Shown: one piece after another, positions 30,469 through 40,300 of the stretch
Numbering within the stretch: the first letter of the stretch is position 1
How the letters are laid out: each line of letters starts with the position of its first letter
DNA from: Sinorhizobium shofinae
GTDB lineage: Bacteria > Pseudomonadota > Alphaproteobacteria > Rhizobiales > Rhizobiaceae
Length of the DNA: 64,000 bases
Direction: 5' to 3'
Assembly: GCA_001704765.1 (NCBI GenBank)
Contig: MBFK01000006.1
Location: forward strand, 124,001-188,000
Position numbers and translations under genes: made by a program
The notes under the pieces: generated by a model
Databases searched by the model: none
What the model was told of the DNA's origin: nothing
Seen by the model: only the letters and a program-made list of their open reading frames with translations

Positions 30469-30631
30469 TCCGAGGGGCGCGTGGGCAATCCTTGGCAAGA
30501 GAACCGTCCTCTTTCGTTGGTCTATGCCGTCGGTTGAGTGAGATGTACAATCACAGCTTAATGAAGAGGACCGGCGCAGATTCCTGCGCCAATGAAAGAG
30601 CATAGGGGAACTCAGTCAGGAAGGACGGGCC

Positions 30632-30769
30632 ATGCGTGCTTTGCTGATGCTAATAGCACTTTCTACTCTCGGCGCCTGCTCTCAAACGGCTAGAACCACC
30701 GTTTACCACCACTATACGCCCGGGTCGGGAGACTACTATACGGGCATCGTGCCGCCGACGCAGTTCTAG
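30632..30769 (+). CDS. Mini-lipoprotein 1 (45 aa) with YYTGIVPP motif
   Basis: ATG at 30632 after AAGGACGGG encodes 45 residues: a short hydrophobic signal, the lipobox LGAC (Cys16), SQT, a His/Tyr-rich middle (TTVYHHYTPGSGD) and a C-terminal YYTGIVPPTQF. It should be a lipid-anchored peptide of about 30 mature residues. A second gene at 30937 repeats this plan. No family recognised. The good ribosome-binding site and the paralogue make it more than a chance frame. Confidence 0.62.
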   Translation: MRALLMLIALSTLGACSQTARTTVYHHYTPGSGDYYTGIVPPTQF

Positions 30770-30936
30770 AAGGTCGTCCGGAATCTGCGACAAGCAACGG
30801 AGAGCAGACGGCTATCCGCCGGTAAATCCCTGCCAGCCGACACGTACGGGGTTGAGAGCATAGACAAGGGAATTGATCCTTCGCGAAGGCCGGAATATCA
30901 ATGGCCGTCAATCCTTTAGGAAAGGGACCGAGATCC

Positions 30937-31047
30937 ATGCGCAGGATCATATTGTTGCTCGCGCTCGCAACGCTCACGGCATGCTCGCAAACCGTCCACG
31001 TCGGCGGTGAAGGCGAGTATTACCAGGGCATTGTCCCACCGCGGTGA
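30937..31047 (+). CDS. Mini-lipoprotein 2 (36 aa) with YYQGIVPP motif
   Basis: ATG at 30937 encodes 36 residues: signal segment RRIILLLALATL, lipobox LTAC (Cys16) followed by SQT exactly as in the gene at 30632, a short linker VHVGGEGE and the end YYQGIVPPR. The shared Cys16-SQT and YYxGIVPP elements show the two are paralogues. The ribosome-binding site (AAAGGGA, 10-16 bases upstream) is weaker. Function unknown. Confidence 0.58.
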   Translation: MRRIILLLALATLTACSQTVHVGGEGEYYQGIVPPR

Positions 31048-31096
31048 TCGCGGGATCATCTTCGGGTTTGAAGCAATTACGGCGCGGCAAGAACAA

Positions 31097-31130
31097 GAAG
31101 GGCGCTCGACCCTTTCGGGGAGCGCCCTTC
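31097..31130. repeat. Perfect inverted repeat downstream of mini-lipoprotein 2
   Basis: GAAGGGCGCTC (31097-31107) and GAGCGCCCTTC (31120-31130) form an 11-bp perfect stem with a 12-base loop. It lies 50 bases after the mini-lipoprotein 2 stop and may end that transcript, but no T run follows on the plus strand. Confidence 0.6.
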
Positions 31131-31258
31131 GAACCCGGAAGACGCGAAAGCGCTCGACAAAACTGTCGGCGCACGGTCCTCGATACGGGTGGTGACGGAT
31201 AGATGGGAACGATCAGCTGGATTTCAAGGGTTCATACCGGCAGAGTCTGGCGCACTGA

Positions 31259-31735
31259 TCAAAAACGCTTCTTTAGGAAATAGCGTGGAATGGCGCCCGG
31301 TCCGCCTTCGAGTTCTCCGAAGAGCTCGAAGCCCTTCTCATAGAAGGGACGTGCCTGGAATTCGAATGTGTCCAGCCACATGCCGATATAGCCACGCGCC
31401 CTGGCGATCTTCTCCGCCTCATCCATGAGCCGCCGGCCGAGGCCCTGGCCGCGATATTGGTCCGGGACGGCGAGATACCTGACGAACGCCCAGCCGTAGC
31501 CGTCGGTCGCATAGAGCCCGCCGGCGGCGGCGCGCGTTTGCGGATCACGGACGAGGATGGCAAAGCCGGGCCGATCAGACATACCGCTATTGGCATTGTT
31601 GTAGGCGTCGAGCGTCGCGACGATGGCGCGGATGTCGTCAGGATTGGGGTTATCGGGAATGATGTCGAGGATGGGGGCGGACAAGGCGTTATCAATGCGG
31701 ACTGTCTGGAGGGGGTCGGCTGATCCGGCGATCAC
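31259..31735 (-). CDS. GNAT-family N-acetyltransferase
   Basis: About 158 residues of a Gcn5-related acetyltransferase. The acetyl-CoA loop is QYRGQGLGRRLM, preceded by the beta-strand VRYLAVPD, and the C-terminal FYEKGFELFGEL is the usual alpha4-beta7 region. The substrate is unknown. The frame continues upstream to 31882, but the residues before VIAGSADP read as non-coding and overlap the small lipoprotein gene; a GTG at 31735 is therefore proposed, without a clear ribosome-binding site. It lies 38 bases after that lipoprotein on the same strand. Confidence 0.75.
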   Translation of the reverse strand: MIAGSADPLQTVRIDNALSAPILDIIPDNPNPDDIRAIVATLDAYNNANSGMSDRPGFAILVRDPQTRAAAGGLYATDGYGWAFVRYLAVPDQYRGQGLGRRLMDEAEKIARARGYIGMWLDTFEFQARPFYEKGFELFGELEGGPGAIPRYFLKKRF

Positions 31736-31773
31736 CAGACACCACGCGGGTGTCCGATGACAAGCTCGGCCGG

Positions 31774-31935
31774 TTAGTAGGCCATGCGCACGCCGCCGGG
31801 ACTCGCGGCGCTGAAATCGGGAACGGGGTTTGGTCCGTACCATTGAGCATAAGTCGTATTGCCGGCGCCAGTGCTGGCACAACCCGAGAGTGCCGCAAGC
31901 GCCAATGCGGCGGCGATCAAATATTTCTGGGGCAT
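31774..31935 (-). CDS. Small lipoprotein (53 aa)
   Basis: ATG at 31935, preceded by CGGAGAATCC, encodes a 53-residue lipoprotein: MPQKYLIAAALALA is the signal, LSGC the lipobox (Cys18), followed by ASTGAGNTTYAQWYGPNPVPD. No domain recognised. It is on the opposite strand from the two mini-lipoproteins at 30.6-31.0 kb and lacks their YYxGIVPP end, so common descent is not claimed. The GNAT gene follows it. Confidence 0.68.
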   Translation of the reverse strand: MPQKYLIAAALALAALSGCASTGAGNTTYAQWYGPNPVPDFSAASPGGVRMAY

Positions 31936-32189
31936 GGATTCTCCGATTCTGATTCGTCTAGCGAAGATCAAATTGCGGTATCCGCAACCGTCAGTCCATC
32001 GGTTTCACATGGACTCACTTCGCTCTCGTTGCGACCTGTTTGAATGGAATCGTGTCCGCCTGCTTGTGGGACACACTGGAATGCCAGGTGCGTGAGGGGA
32101 CCGTCTTTCAATAATGGGCCCCGGGAATACTCCGGCACACATGTGCTACGCTCTACAAAATCAAGAATTCGAGTTTGAAGGGTGTTTCA

Positions 32190-33068
32190 TTGATCGCTGA
32201 ATACGACGATCTAGATGGCCTCGGCCTGGCCGACCTGGTGACACAGGGTGCGGTATCGCCACTGGAACTCGTCGAAACGCCACGGACAGGATCGTGTCGA
32301 GAAACGCGGTCATCCTGACCATGTTTGAGGAAGCACGAAAGGCGGCAGGTGCAGTTGACGTAGCCGCGGCGTTCGCAGGTGTCCCATTTCTTCTAAAGGA
32401 CCCGCTTGTGACGGTGGAGGGCATTCCGACCTCGCAAGGCAACCGCCTGTTTGCGGAGGTGCCGGCGATGGGCGACTCCGAACTCGTCAAGCGGTGGAAA
32501 AGAGCGGGACTGATCATCCTGGGGAAGACCAATACTCCGGAGTTTGGCCTCACTCCCTGTACGGAATCCGAGGCCTTCGGGCCGACCCGAAATCCCTGGG
32601 ATCTAGGCCGGAGGCCCCGGGGGCTCAAGCGGCGGTTCGGGTCAGCGGTTGCGGCACGCATGGTGCCACTTGCCTCGGGCGGCGACGGTGGCGGTTCAAT
32701 CCGGATCCCGGCTTCTGCATGCGGGCTCTTCGGCATGAAGCCGAGCCGCGGCCGCACGCCTGCCGCGATCGAGAAGAAAATCATCCGCGCCGTGGGTCGG
32801 GCGATGGCAGGGTGGCTGTTCAAAAGGATAGGCATCGCGAAGCGCCTCGCAGCCGAGACATACAGCTTCATTCCCTGGACGCCTGGTTTCAACGTGACGG
32901 GGCAGCCGGCGATGTCGGTTCCGCTGTGCTGGTCAGACAACGGCCTGCCGATCGGGATGCATTTCGTGGGACGTTTCGCCGACGAGGGAGACATTGTTTC
33001 GGCTGGCTGGCCAGATCGAAAGAGCAAGGCCTTGGGCCTACCGCAAACCGCCAGTCTGCACCGCCGGC
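32190..33068 (+). pseudogene. Amidase (amidase signature family) pseudogene
   Basis: Remains of an amidase in three frames. The start (TTG 32190, IAEYDDLDGLGLADLV) runs until an apparent one-base loss near 32280. The next frame reads VPFLLKDPLVTVEGIPTSQG, then the amidase signature. Within it the expected GGSSGGS stretch appears only in another frame at ~32618-32640, so two compensating shifts have destroyed the nucleophile region, although SGGDGGGSIRIPASACGLFG follows. After PSRGRTP a large internal part of the usual ~470 residues is missing. The C-terminal end (LAGQIERARPWAYRKPPV) is in yet another frame and runs into the amidohydrolase remnant. Certainly non-functional as an amidase. Confidence 0.85.
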
Positions 33069-33790
33069 GAAGCATGCGATCTCGCGCGAGCCTGCAACGA
33101 ATACGCTGCAAGCGTGCGCGACCGCAGCACCGGACGTTTCGGAGTATTCGCGGTGCTGCCGATGCCGGTTGCCGATCATGCCTGTCGCGAAGCAGCCTTT
33201 GGATTGGATACCTTGAAGACCGACGGCATCGTTCTTATCGGCAGCAGCGACGGGATATTCCTGGGGGACGCTCGCTTTGACGAGCTGATGTAGGAGCTTG
33301 ATCGGCGTAGCGCCGTCGGCTTCCTACCGCACGTCCGAACAGCTCGTGCTCAAGACGCCCGGGATTCCTCCTTGAATTTCTCTGCGACACCACACGCGAT
33401 CATGAGCGGAACGATGGAGAAATATCCCAGGATCTCTTGGATCCTCGCCATGCCGGCGGTTTACTGCCCTCCATCGCCTGGCGGCTGTCGCTCGGGAACC
33501 TGATGGCCGACATCGCCCCCAACGTCCCTCAAGGCATCCTGACATATCTGCGCAGGTTTTCTTTCGACACGGCCCTGTCGCCTTCGCCTTACGCCATGGC
33601 GGCGCTGAAGCAACTCGTCGAGCCCAGCCACATCCTCTTCGGCAGCGACTTTCCCTTCGCTCCGCCGCCAATGACCGCAAACCAGATCGCCGCGCTCGAC
33701 AAATTGGATCTCTGGACGGAGACGGAGAAGGCGGACATTTGCCGAGGCAACGCCCTGGCCCTTTTCCCGCGATTTGCCGGCGCAGGCGTG
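33069..33790 (+). pseudogene. Amidohydrolase (ACMSD-like, amidohydrolase_2) pseudogene
   Basis: Remains of a metal-dependent amidohydrolase/decarboxylase of the aminocarboxymuconate-semialdehyde decarboxylase type. The first visible part (ARACNEYAASVRD, GRFGVFAVLPMP, FGLDTLKTDGI, FLGDARFDELM) ends at TAG 33291-33293, where CAG would continue the expected DELMQELDRR. After shifted segments (LEFLCDTTR, IMSGTMEKYPRISWIL) a lost base in the HAGG motif shifts the frame again, and the tail SIAWRLSLGNLMADIAP to HILFGSDFPFAPP follows. The N-terminal metal-binding HxH region is absent. It is joined directly to the amidase remnant, implying an ancestral catabolic gene pair. Confidence 0.83.
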
Positions 33791-33886
33791 CCTTCCACCC
33801 TGCGACAACCGAAGCGGCGAGCATCACCTGCCGTAAGATTTCGACAGTACTTGCAAAAGCCGATGCTCTCCTTTGCCGAGTGGCGC

Positions 33887-34846
33887 TTACGATCCGAAGC
33901 TCCTTCGATAGGAAGCCGGAGACGTGCCGAATCTGCGCGAGAACGAGCGACGGAAGGCGACATCGTCGTGAAAGCCGATATCCGTGGCGATCTTCTTGAG
34001 TGGAATGCTGGTGTCCTCGGCGAGCCTACGTCCCGCCTCGAGCCGCATGCTTTCCACATAGTCGGCCGGCGTCATACCCACCTCCTGTTTGAACTGCCTT
34101 GAGAAATTCCGCTCGCTCATGCCGACGCGCCTGGCAATCGCGGCCACGCCGAGGTCGGCGGAGAGATTGTCAGCGATGAAATCCTGCGCCACGCGGATAG
34201 GTGTCTTTTGAGCAACCTGACCGGCGAGCAGGGTGCTGAACTGCGTCTGACCGCCGGGCCGCTTGAGGAAGACAACGAGTTCGCGGGCGACCTTGAGAGC
34301 GATCTCCAATCCGAGATCTTTCTCCACGATGGCGAGCGCCAGATCGATGCCGGCCGTGACGCCAGCAGAGGTCCAGACGTTGCCATCCTTGGTGAATATG
34401 CGATTGGGCTCGAGCTTCACCTCAGGGAAGCGCTTTGCGAACTCCGCGGCCTGAGACCAATGCGTCGTCGCTCGCCTGCCATTCAGCAAACCCGCTTCAC
34501 CAAGCACGAAGGCACCCGAGCAGACAGAACCGAAACGGCCGGCGCGGCGGGATGCATCCTTCACCCAGCGCAGAAGCGAATTCGAGAGCGGCCGTTCCTG
34601 AATAAGCGGATCACCTGCGACAAGCAACGTATCAACGTCAGAAGTGCCCTCGTCGATTGAGCGATCGGGGATGAGAGCCAATCCGGAAGAGCCTCGCACG
34701 GGGCTGCCGGATGTGCTGATAATCTCTACCGAATAGTAGTCTATGCCACTCTGGCGGTTCGCCTCCGCGAACACGTCAGACGGACCAATCACGTCAAGAA
34801 GTTGCACCCCCTGCATCGCGACAATTGCAACCTTGTGAGTGGACAT
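33887..34846 (-). CDS. DJ-1/PfpI (GATase1)-AraC family transcriptional regulator
   Basis: A 319-residue regulator. Residues ~5-180 are a DJ-1/PfpI-like sensor domain with the nucleophile-elbow Cys in GSVCSGAFVLG. The C-terminal ~95 residues carry an AraC double helix-turn-helix (VGMSERNFSRQF then IATDIGFHDDVAFRRSF). This is the GlxA/FtrA-type architecture; ligands are usually small metabolites or unknown. The ATG at 34846 overlaps the stop of the transporter gene by one base, so the two are co-translated and the regulator probably controls, or is controlled with, the transporter. Confidence 0.88.
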   Translation of the reverse strand: MSTHKVAIVAMQGVQLLDVIGPSDVFAEANRQSGIDYYSVEIISTSGSPVRGSSGLALIPDRSIDEGTSDVDTLLVAGDPLIQERPLSNSLLRWVKDASRRAGRFGSVCSGAFVLGEAGLLNGRRATTHWSQAAEFAKRFPEVKLEPNRIFTKDGNVWTSAGVTAGIDLALAIVEKDLGLEIALKVARELVVFLKRPGGQTQFSTLLAGQVAQKTPIRVAQDFIADNLSADLGVAAIARRVGMSERNFSRQFKQEVGMTPADYVESMRLEAGRRLAEDTSIPLKKIATDIGFHDDVAFRRSFSRRFGTSPASYRRSFGS

Positions 34847-35841
34847 CAGAGAACCTCGAAAAGCTTGCCGGTCAGGACGACTCTGGCCGTGCGGACGAAG
34901 ACAATCGCGATTGCAACCGCAAGAAATACGAAGAAGAGCCCCGCCAGTCCGATGAGGATAGCGCTGTCTGCAGACTCGGCATATCGAAAGAAAGCGATCG
35001 ACAAGGCCGCAAGCGGGAAGCTTATGGCCCACCAGGCGACGCTAAAGGGAACATGCGTCCGGAAGACCATCGGCGACAGCACCAGCATCAGAAACACGGC
35101 GAAATAGAACAGCACCGTGGCAAAGAGGTCGACCGAGCCGGTGACGTTGGTATAGGCGAGAAAACCGACGGCAAAGGGAGCGACAAGTACCATCAACGAC
35201 GGCCGCGCGAGCAGGGGAAGCGGATCTTCGTGCCGCAGTCGGGCGAAGATGAGCGCAACAAAGACCGCCGCCATAACGCTGCCGATTGAAAAGGCGAGCA
35301 TGTTCAATTCATGCGCCCACGAGAACGGCATGGCGTAGCCGGTGACCGCTATGTCCAAGGTGGCTACGCCCGGAATGAGAAGCGGCGGCAGGGTCGTGTC
35401 ACGCGATTGCTGCCGCCCAAGAAAAGCTCTGGCGACCACGTACGCGAGAGCGAAAGTCAACGCCGACGCGGCCGCCCAAACACTCTGAGACAAGAGCGGA
35501 CTGTAACGGTTCAAAAAAGCCGACTGCAACAGCAAGCCGATCGCGATGGTCGCGAAGAAGTTGCTTTGAACGGGATGAGCGAACTCTGATGCGACCGAAG
35601 AAGGGTGGCGAGACCACTTGATGGCGTAACCTGCTCCAAGGCCGAGAAAGATCAAAGTACCGAGCCAGCCGACGTATTCACCGGGGACTGCCGGCAAACC
35701 GATTGTCTTGGCAGCCTCGCGCCACGCCAGGCTCAAGCCCGTGATGCCCATTACCGAGCCAAACAGATTGATCGGAAGCTGCGCTATCGAACGCTGGGTC
35801 AGCGGCGAGCTATTCAAGACATTGATGGATTGATTGGTCAT
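34846..35841 (-). CDS. TDT-family transporter (TehA/SLAC1-like)
   Basis: A 331-residue integral membrane protein with about ten hydrophobic segments, opening with PINLFGSVMGITGLSLAWR, the characteristic first helix of the tellurite-resistance/dicarboxylate transporter (TDT, SLAC1-like) family. Members export or conduct small anions such as malate, sulfite or nitrate; the ion here is not predictable. CAGGAGCAAGCAA precedes the ATG. It is the first gene of a two-gene unit with the DJ-1/AraC regulator. The ~260 bases upstream to the IS element contain its promoter. Confidence 0.85.
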   Translation of the reverse strand: MTNQSINVLNSSPLTQRSIAQLPINLFGSVMGITGLSLAWREAAKTIGLPAVPGEYVGWLGTLIFLGLGAGYAIKWSRHPSSVASEFAHPVQSNFFATIAIGLLLQSAFLNRYSPLLSQSVWAAASALTFALAYVVARAFLGRQQSRDTTLPPLLIPGVATLDIAVTGYAMPFSWAHELNMLAFSIGSVMAAVFVALIFARLRHEDPLPLLARPSLMVLVAPFAVGFLAYTNVTGSVDLFATVLFYFAVFLMLVLSPMVFRTHVPFSVAWWAISFPLAALSIAFFRYAESADSAILIGLAGLFFVFLAVAIAIVFVRTARVVLTGKLFEVL

Positions 35842-36104
35842 TTGCTTGCTCCTGTCCGAAAAAGTGCTGACAGGATTAGAACACGCTACGACCTTGTCTT
35901 AAATAAACCTAATGGTACGATTTCGGACTCGCTGCGGATGTTTCCAGCCACGCAGAGCCTGCGGTGCCGCGGCACAAACCATCGAACCGTGTCAGAAGTG
36001 CTGATGACCTCGAGCACGGCTCTGAAACCAACCCCGACAGTGCGCTTCCGCTAGAGGCGAATGAGTTGAGAGGGCGCAAGGCCCGCAACCAAGGCAAGTT
36101 TTTA

Positions 36105-37254
36105 GGGGCCATTTGACTTCTGTGGTTGCCGTCCGTTGCGCAAGCAGTTTCTGACCCTTTTTGACGTGTGATCGAGTGCGGTCTTCTGTCAGGCCTTTAT
36201 CTACGGCACTTTCAGAAGCCGCTGGCCGGTATGGTGATCTGCGGATCGGGTCCAAATCTGCCAAACGAGCTCTACGCCCTCAGTTAAATTCTGGTTTTCC
36301 CGGTCCAGATCTGTTCGATCATGCGGCCATTCAGGTCATCGACTTCTCACACCTCCTTGCCAGTCCTGGTTATCCGCGGTGATTTCCTGTCACGCCGCCA
36401 CAGCCAGAGCCGGGTCTCGATAATCTTCCTGCTTCGTCAGCATGGCCCATATTTTCCGAGCCATCTTGTTCGCCAGTGCGATCGTCACCAGCATGCGCGG
36501 CTTCTTCGCGAGCATCCGCGAAAGCCAGGATCCTTGCGCTGGCGGTTTGCGACCCGCCCAACTCACGCGGGCCATTGCCCCGATGATCAGGAGCCTGCGG
36601 ATGTCGGCCTGACCAGCCTTCGACACCCGGCCGAGCCTTTCTTTCCCACCAGAAGAGAACTGTCGTGGAACGAGGCCGAGCCAAGCGGCAAAGTCCCGAC
36701 CACATCGGAAGCTCTGCATCGCCGGCGCGAAAGCTTCGACGGCTAGGGCGATCAGCGGCCCCACACCCGGCATGGTCTGAAGCCGGCGCGCGGTTTCGCT
36801 CTCCCGCGACAGGTCAGCGAGCTTCTTCGTCTTCAATTCGACCCGGGCCGTCTTCTCGCCGATCTGGGCCAGAAGGTCGCGGCACTCCTCCCGCACAAGC
36901 TCGGGCAGGCCGATCTCAGCATTCTCGACAATCGCCTCAATGCGCTTGACGTGAGCAATGCCCTGCGGAATGACCTGCCCATATTCGTAGAGAACGGCGC
37001 GCAGAGCGTTCACCAGTTCCGTTCGCTGATGAACAATACGCTCGCGCGCCCGAAACAGAACCGCCCGCGCTTGCTGATCAGCGGTCTTCGGCTCGACAAA
37101 GCGCATTTCAGGCTGACGGGCCGCAATGACGATTGCCTCGGCATCGGCCGCGTCGTTCTTCTGCCGCTTCACGAACCGGCGCACATATTGCGGCGCGATC
37201 AGCTTGACTGCATGGCCCAGGACGGCAACCACCCCATCTGCCAATATGGGCCCC
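36105..37254 (-). mobile_element. Truncated IS110-family insertion element
   Basis: The element is bounded by an imperfect inverted repeat. At the left, GGGGCC (36105) is followed by GTGGTTGCCGTCC (36122-36134). At the right the complement of the same 13 bases lies at 37220-37232 with GGGCCCC at 37248-37254. Between them is an IS110-type transposase lacking its N-terminus and ~285 bases of 3' non-coding sequence. Repeats of this sort suggest the IS1111 subgroup. The right repeat abuts the truncated transposase frame directly, so this is probably an internal-deletion derivative that can no longer move by itself. Exact ends are estimates. Confidence 0.65.
36390..37220 (-). pseudogene. IS110-family transposase, N-terminally truncated
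   Basis: About 276 residues of an IS110-type transposase. Present are LGHAVKLIAPQYV, KNDAADAEAI (the last acidic residues of the DEDD RuvC-like site), the helical central region, MPGVGPLIALAVE, FAAWLGLVPRQ, SSGGKERLGRVSKAGQADIRR (Transposase_20 domain) and the usual C-terminus MLTKQEDYRD. The first ~80 residues that carry the initial catalytic Asp and the Glu are missing; upstream of LGHAV the frame runs into the terminal repeat and then flanking DNA. An ATG at 37283 outside the element keeps the frame open but does not restore the domain. Confidence 0.8.
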
Positions 37255-37316
37255 GCGACATTTGTGCGGGACCCATCATCCACCAGGAGGGAGAGAGAGA
37301 TGAAGCTAACCGATAA

Positions 37317-40300
37317 TCAGCTGCACCCGCTCGTTGCGCCGCACGTGTCGCATTTCTCGCAGGTGCCGTTCCTGACCATCGTGAAGTTCTGGCACTCGGA
37401 GCACATGTTGCCGGTGTAGCCCTGCATGATGGAGCGGGCGCGGCGTTCCGCTTCGACCTTCTTGGCCTCGCTCTTGGCAGAGGCGGCTTCGGCGGCCGCC
37501 TTGTCGGAGAAGAGGGCGGTCACTTCCTGCTCGACTTCTTCAGCGACCTCCTCGGCAAGCTCGGCGGCGCGCTCCTCATAGTCGCGCTTGAAGGCGACGA
37601 CTTCCGAGGTTGCGGCGGCCGTTGCCGGCTCGAGCTTGCGGACGGCATTGCCGGTGATCGAGGTCACCGTGGCGCCGCCCGAGGCGCGGGTCGGAGCGCC
37701 GGTCGAGGCCCCCTTTGGCTCAGAGCGGTCGCCCGCGCCACCGACGATCGTCGGCTTGTAGCCGCGGGTCCAGCCGGTCGAGACAAGGTTGGTCTTGCCT
37801 TCCTGAATGCCCCGGCCGAGTGCCGTGTTGCTGAAGTCGGAGGTGTCGACATGGGCAAGGTCGTGACGGCCGAGATAGGAGACGGCGAGTTCGCGGAATA
37901 CGTAGTCGAGGATCGACGTCGCGTTCTTGATTGCGTCATTGCCCTGGACCATGCCGGCCGGCTCGAACTTGGTGAAGGTGAAGGCCTCCACATATTCCTC
38001 GAGCGGCACGCCATATTGCAGGCCGAGCGAGATGGCGATGGCGAAGTTGTTCATCATCGCGCGGAAGGCTGCCCCTTCCTTGTGCATGTCGATGAAGATC
38101 TCGCCGAGACGGCCGTCGCCGAATTCGCCGGTCCGGAGATAGACCTTGTGGCCACCGACGATCGCCTTCTGGGTATAGCCCTGGCGGCGGTTCGGCAGCT
38201 TTTCGCGGGCACGCACCACCTTCTCGATAATGCGCTCGACGATCTTCTCGGTGACGGCGACCGCTTGCGCGGCGGCCGGCGCCTGCATCAGTTCTTCGAT
38301 AGCTTCCTCGTCTTCGTCGTCCTCGATCAGCGAGGAGTTCAGCGGCTGCGAGAGCTTCGAGCCGTCGCGATAGAGGGCATTTGCCTTCAATGCCAGCTTC
38401 CAGGAGAGCATATAGGCGTTCTTGCAATCCTCCACGGTCGCTTCGTTCGGCATGTTGATCGTCTTGGAGATCGCGCCCGAGATGAACGGCTGGGCGGCCG
38501 CCATCATGCGGATGTGGCTTTCGACTGAAAGGTAGCGCTTACCGATCTTGCCGCAGGGGTTGGCGCAATCGAAAACCGGTAGGTGCTCGGCCTTCAGGAA
38601 CGGCGCGCCTTCGAGCGTCATGGCGCCGCAGACATGAATGTTGGCGGCTTCGATATCCTTCTTCGAGAAGCCCAGGTGCTCGAGGAGGTTGAACTCTATC
38701 GATGCGAGCTGCTCGTCCGTGACCTTGAGCGTGGTCTTGAGGAAGTCCGCGCCGAGCGTCCACTGGTTGAAGACGAACTTGATGTCGAAGGCGGATTTCA
38801 GCGCAGCATTGACCGCGTCGACCTTCTCGTCGGCAAAGCCTTTGGCCTTCAGGGTCGCGGGATTGATCGCGGGCGCCTGGTTGAGGTTGCCGTGGCCGAC
38901 CGCATAGGCCTCGATCTCGGCGATCTGGCTTTCCGAATAGCCGAGGGTGCGCAGCGCCTCCGGTACGGCCCGGTTGATGATCTTGAAGTAGCCGCCGCCG
39001 GCGAGCTTCTTGAACTTGACCAGCGCGAAATCGGGCTCGATGCCGGTGGTGTCGCAATCCATGACGAGGCCGATCGTACCGGTCGGCGCGATCACGGTCG
39101 CCTGAGCGTTGCGGTAGCCATGCTTTTCGCCGAGTTCAACCGCCTTGTCCCAGGCGCTCTTGGCATGGGCGATCAGCTCCTGGTCCGAGCAATCGGCATG
39201 GACGAGGGCGACCGGATTGACCGACAGACCCTCATAGCCCGCGGTCTCTCCATGGGCCGCGCGGCGGTGGTTGCGCATGACGCGCAGCATGTTGTCACGG
39301 TTCGGCGCAAAGCCGGGGAAGGGACCGAGCTTGGCCGAGATTTCCGCCGAGGTCGCATAGGCAACGCCGGTCATGATGGCGGTCAACGCGCCGGCGATGG
39401 CACGGCCTTCGGCCGAGTCATAGGGAATGCCGGACGACATCAGGAGGCCGCCAATATTTGCATAGCCGAGGCCGAGCGTACGGTATTCATAGGAAAGCTC
39501 GGCAATCTCGCGCGACGGGAACTGCGCCATCATCACCGAGACTTCGAGAACGACTGTCCACAGACGAACGGCATGCTCGTAGTCGGCGATGTTGATCCGC
39601 TTGGTGGCGGCATCCTTGAACTGCATCAGGTTCAGGGAGGCGAGGTTGCAGGCCGTGTCGTCAAGGAACATGTATTCCGAGCACGGGTTCGAGGCGCGGA
39701 TCGGGCCCGCCGCGGGGCAGGTGTGCCAGTCGTTCATCGTCGTGTTGAAGTGCAGGCCCGGATCGGCCGACGCCCAGGCGGCATGGGAGATCGACTCCCA
39801 GAGGTCGCGGGCCTTCAGCGTCTTCATGACCCGGCCGTCCTTGCGGGCCGTCAGGTGCCATTCGCCATCCGCTTCGACGGCACGCAGGAAGTCGTCCTTG
39901 ATCGAGACCGAATTGTTGGAGTTCTGGCCGGAAACCGTGAGATAGGCCTCCGAATCCCAGTCCGTGTCATAGGTCTTGAACTCGATGTCCTTGTAGCCCT
40001 GGCGCGCGAACTGGATGACGCGCTTGACATAGTTTTCCGGCACCAGAGCCTGCTTGGCGGCGCGAATCTCGCGCTTCAGCGCCGGGTTCTGCTTCGGGTC
40101 GAAGCAGGCGTCATCGCTGCCGTCGCAGTTGACGCAGGCCTTCATGATCGCCTTCAGGTGTTTGGCGACGATCTTGGAGCCGGTGACGAGCGCGGCGACC
40201 TTCTGCTCTTCCTTGACCTTCCAGTTGATATATTCCTCGATATCCGGATGGTCGATATCGACGACCACCATCTTGGCGGCCCGGCGCGTCGTGCCGCCCG

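Noticed and set aside
33790..34102. Extension of the amidohydrolase tail into the AraC-type regulator gene
   Set aside because: After about 33790 the frame lies opposite the regulator and no longer matches the amidohydrolase family; it is accidental read-through.
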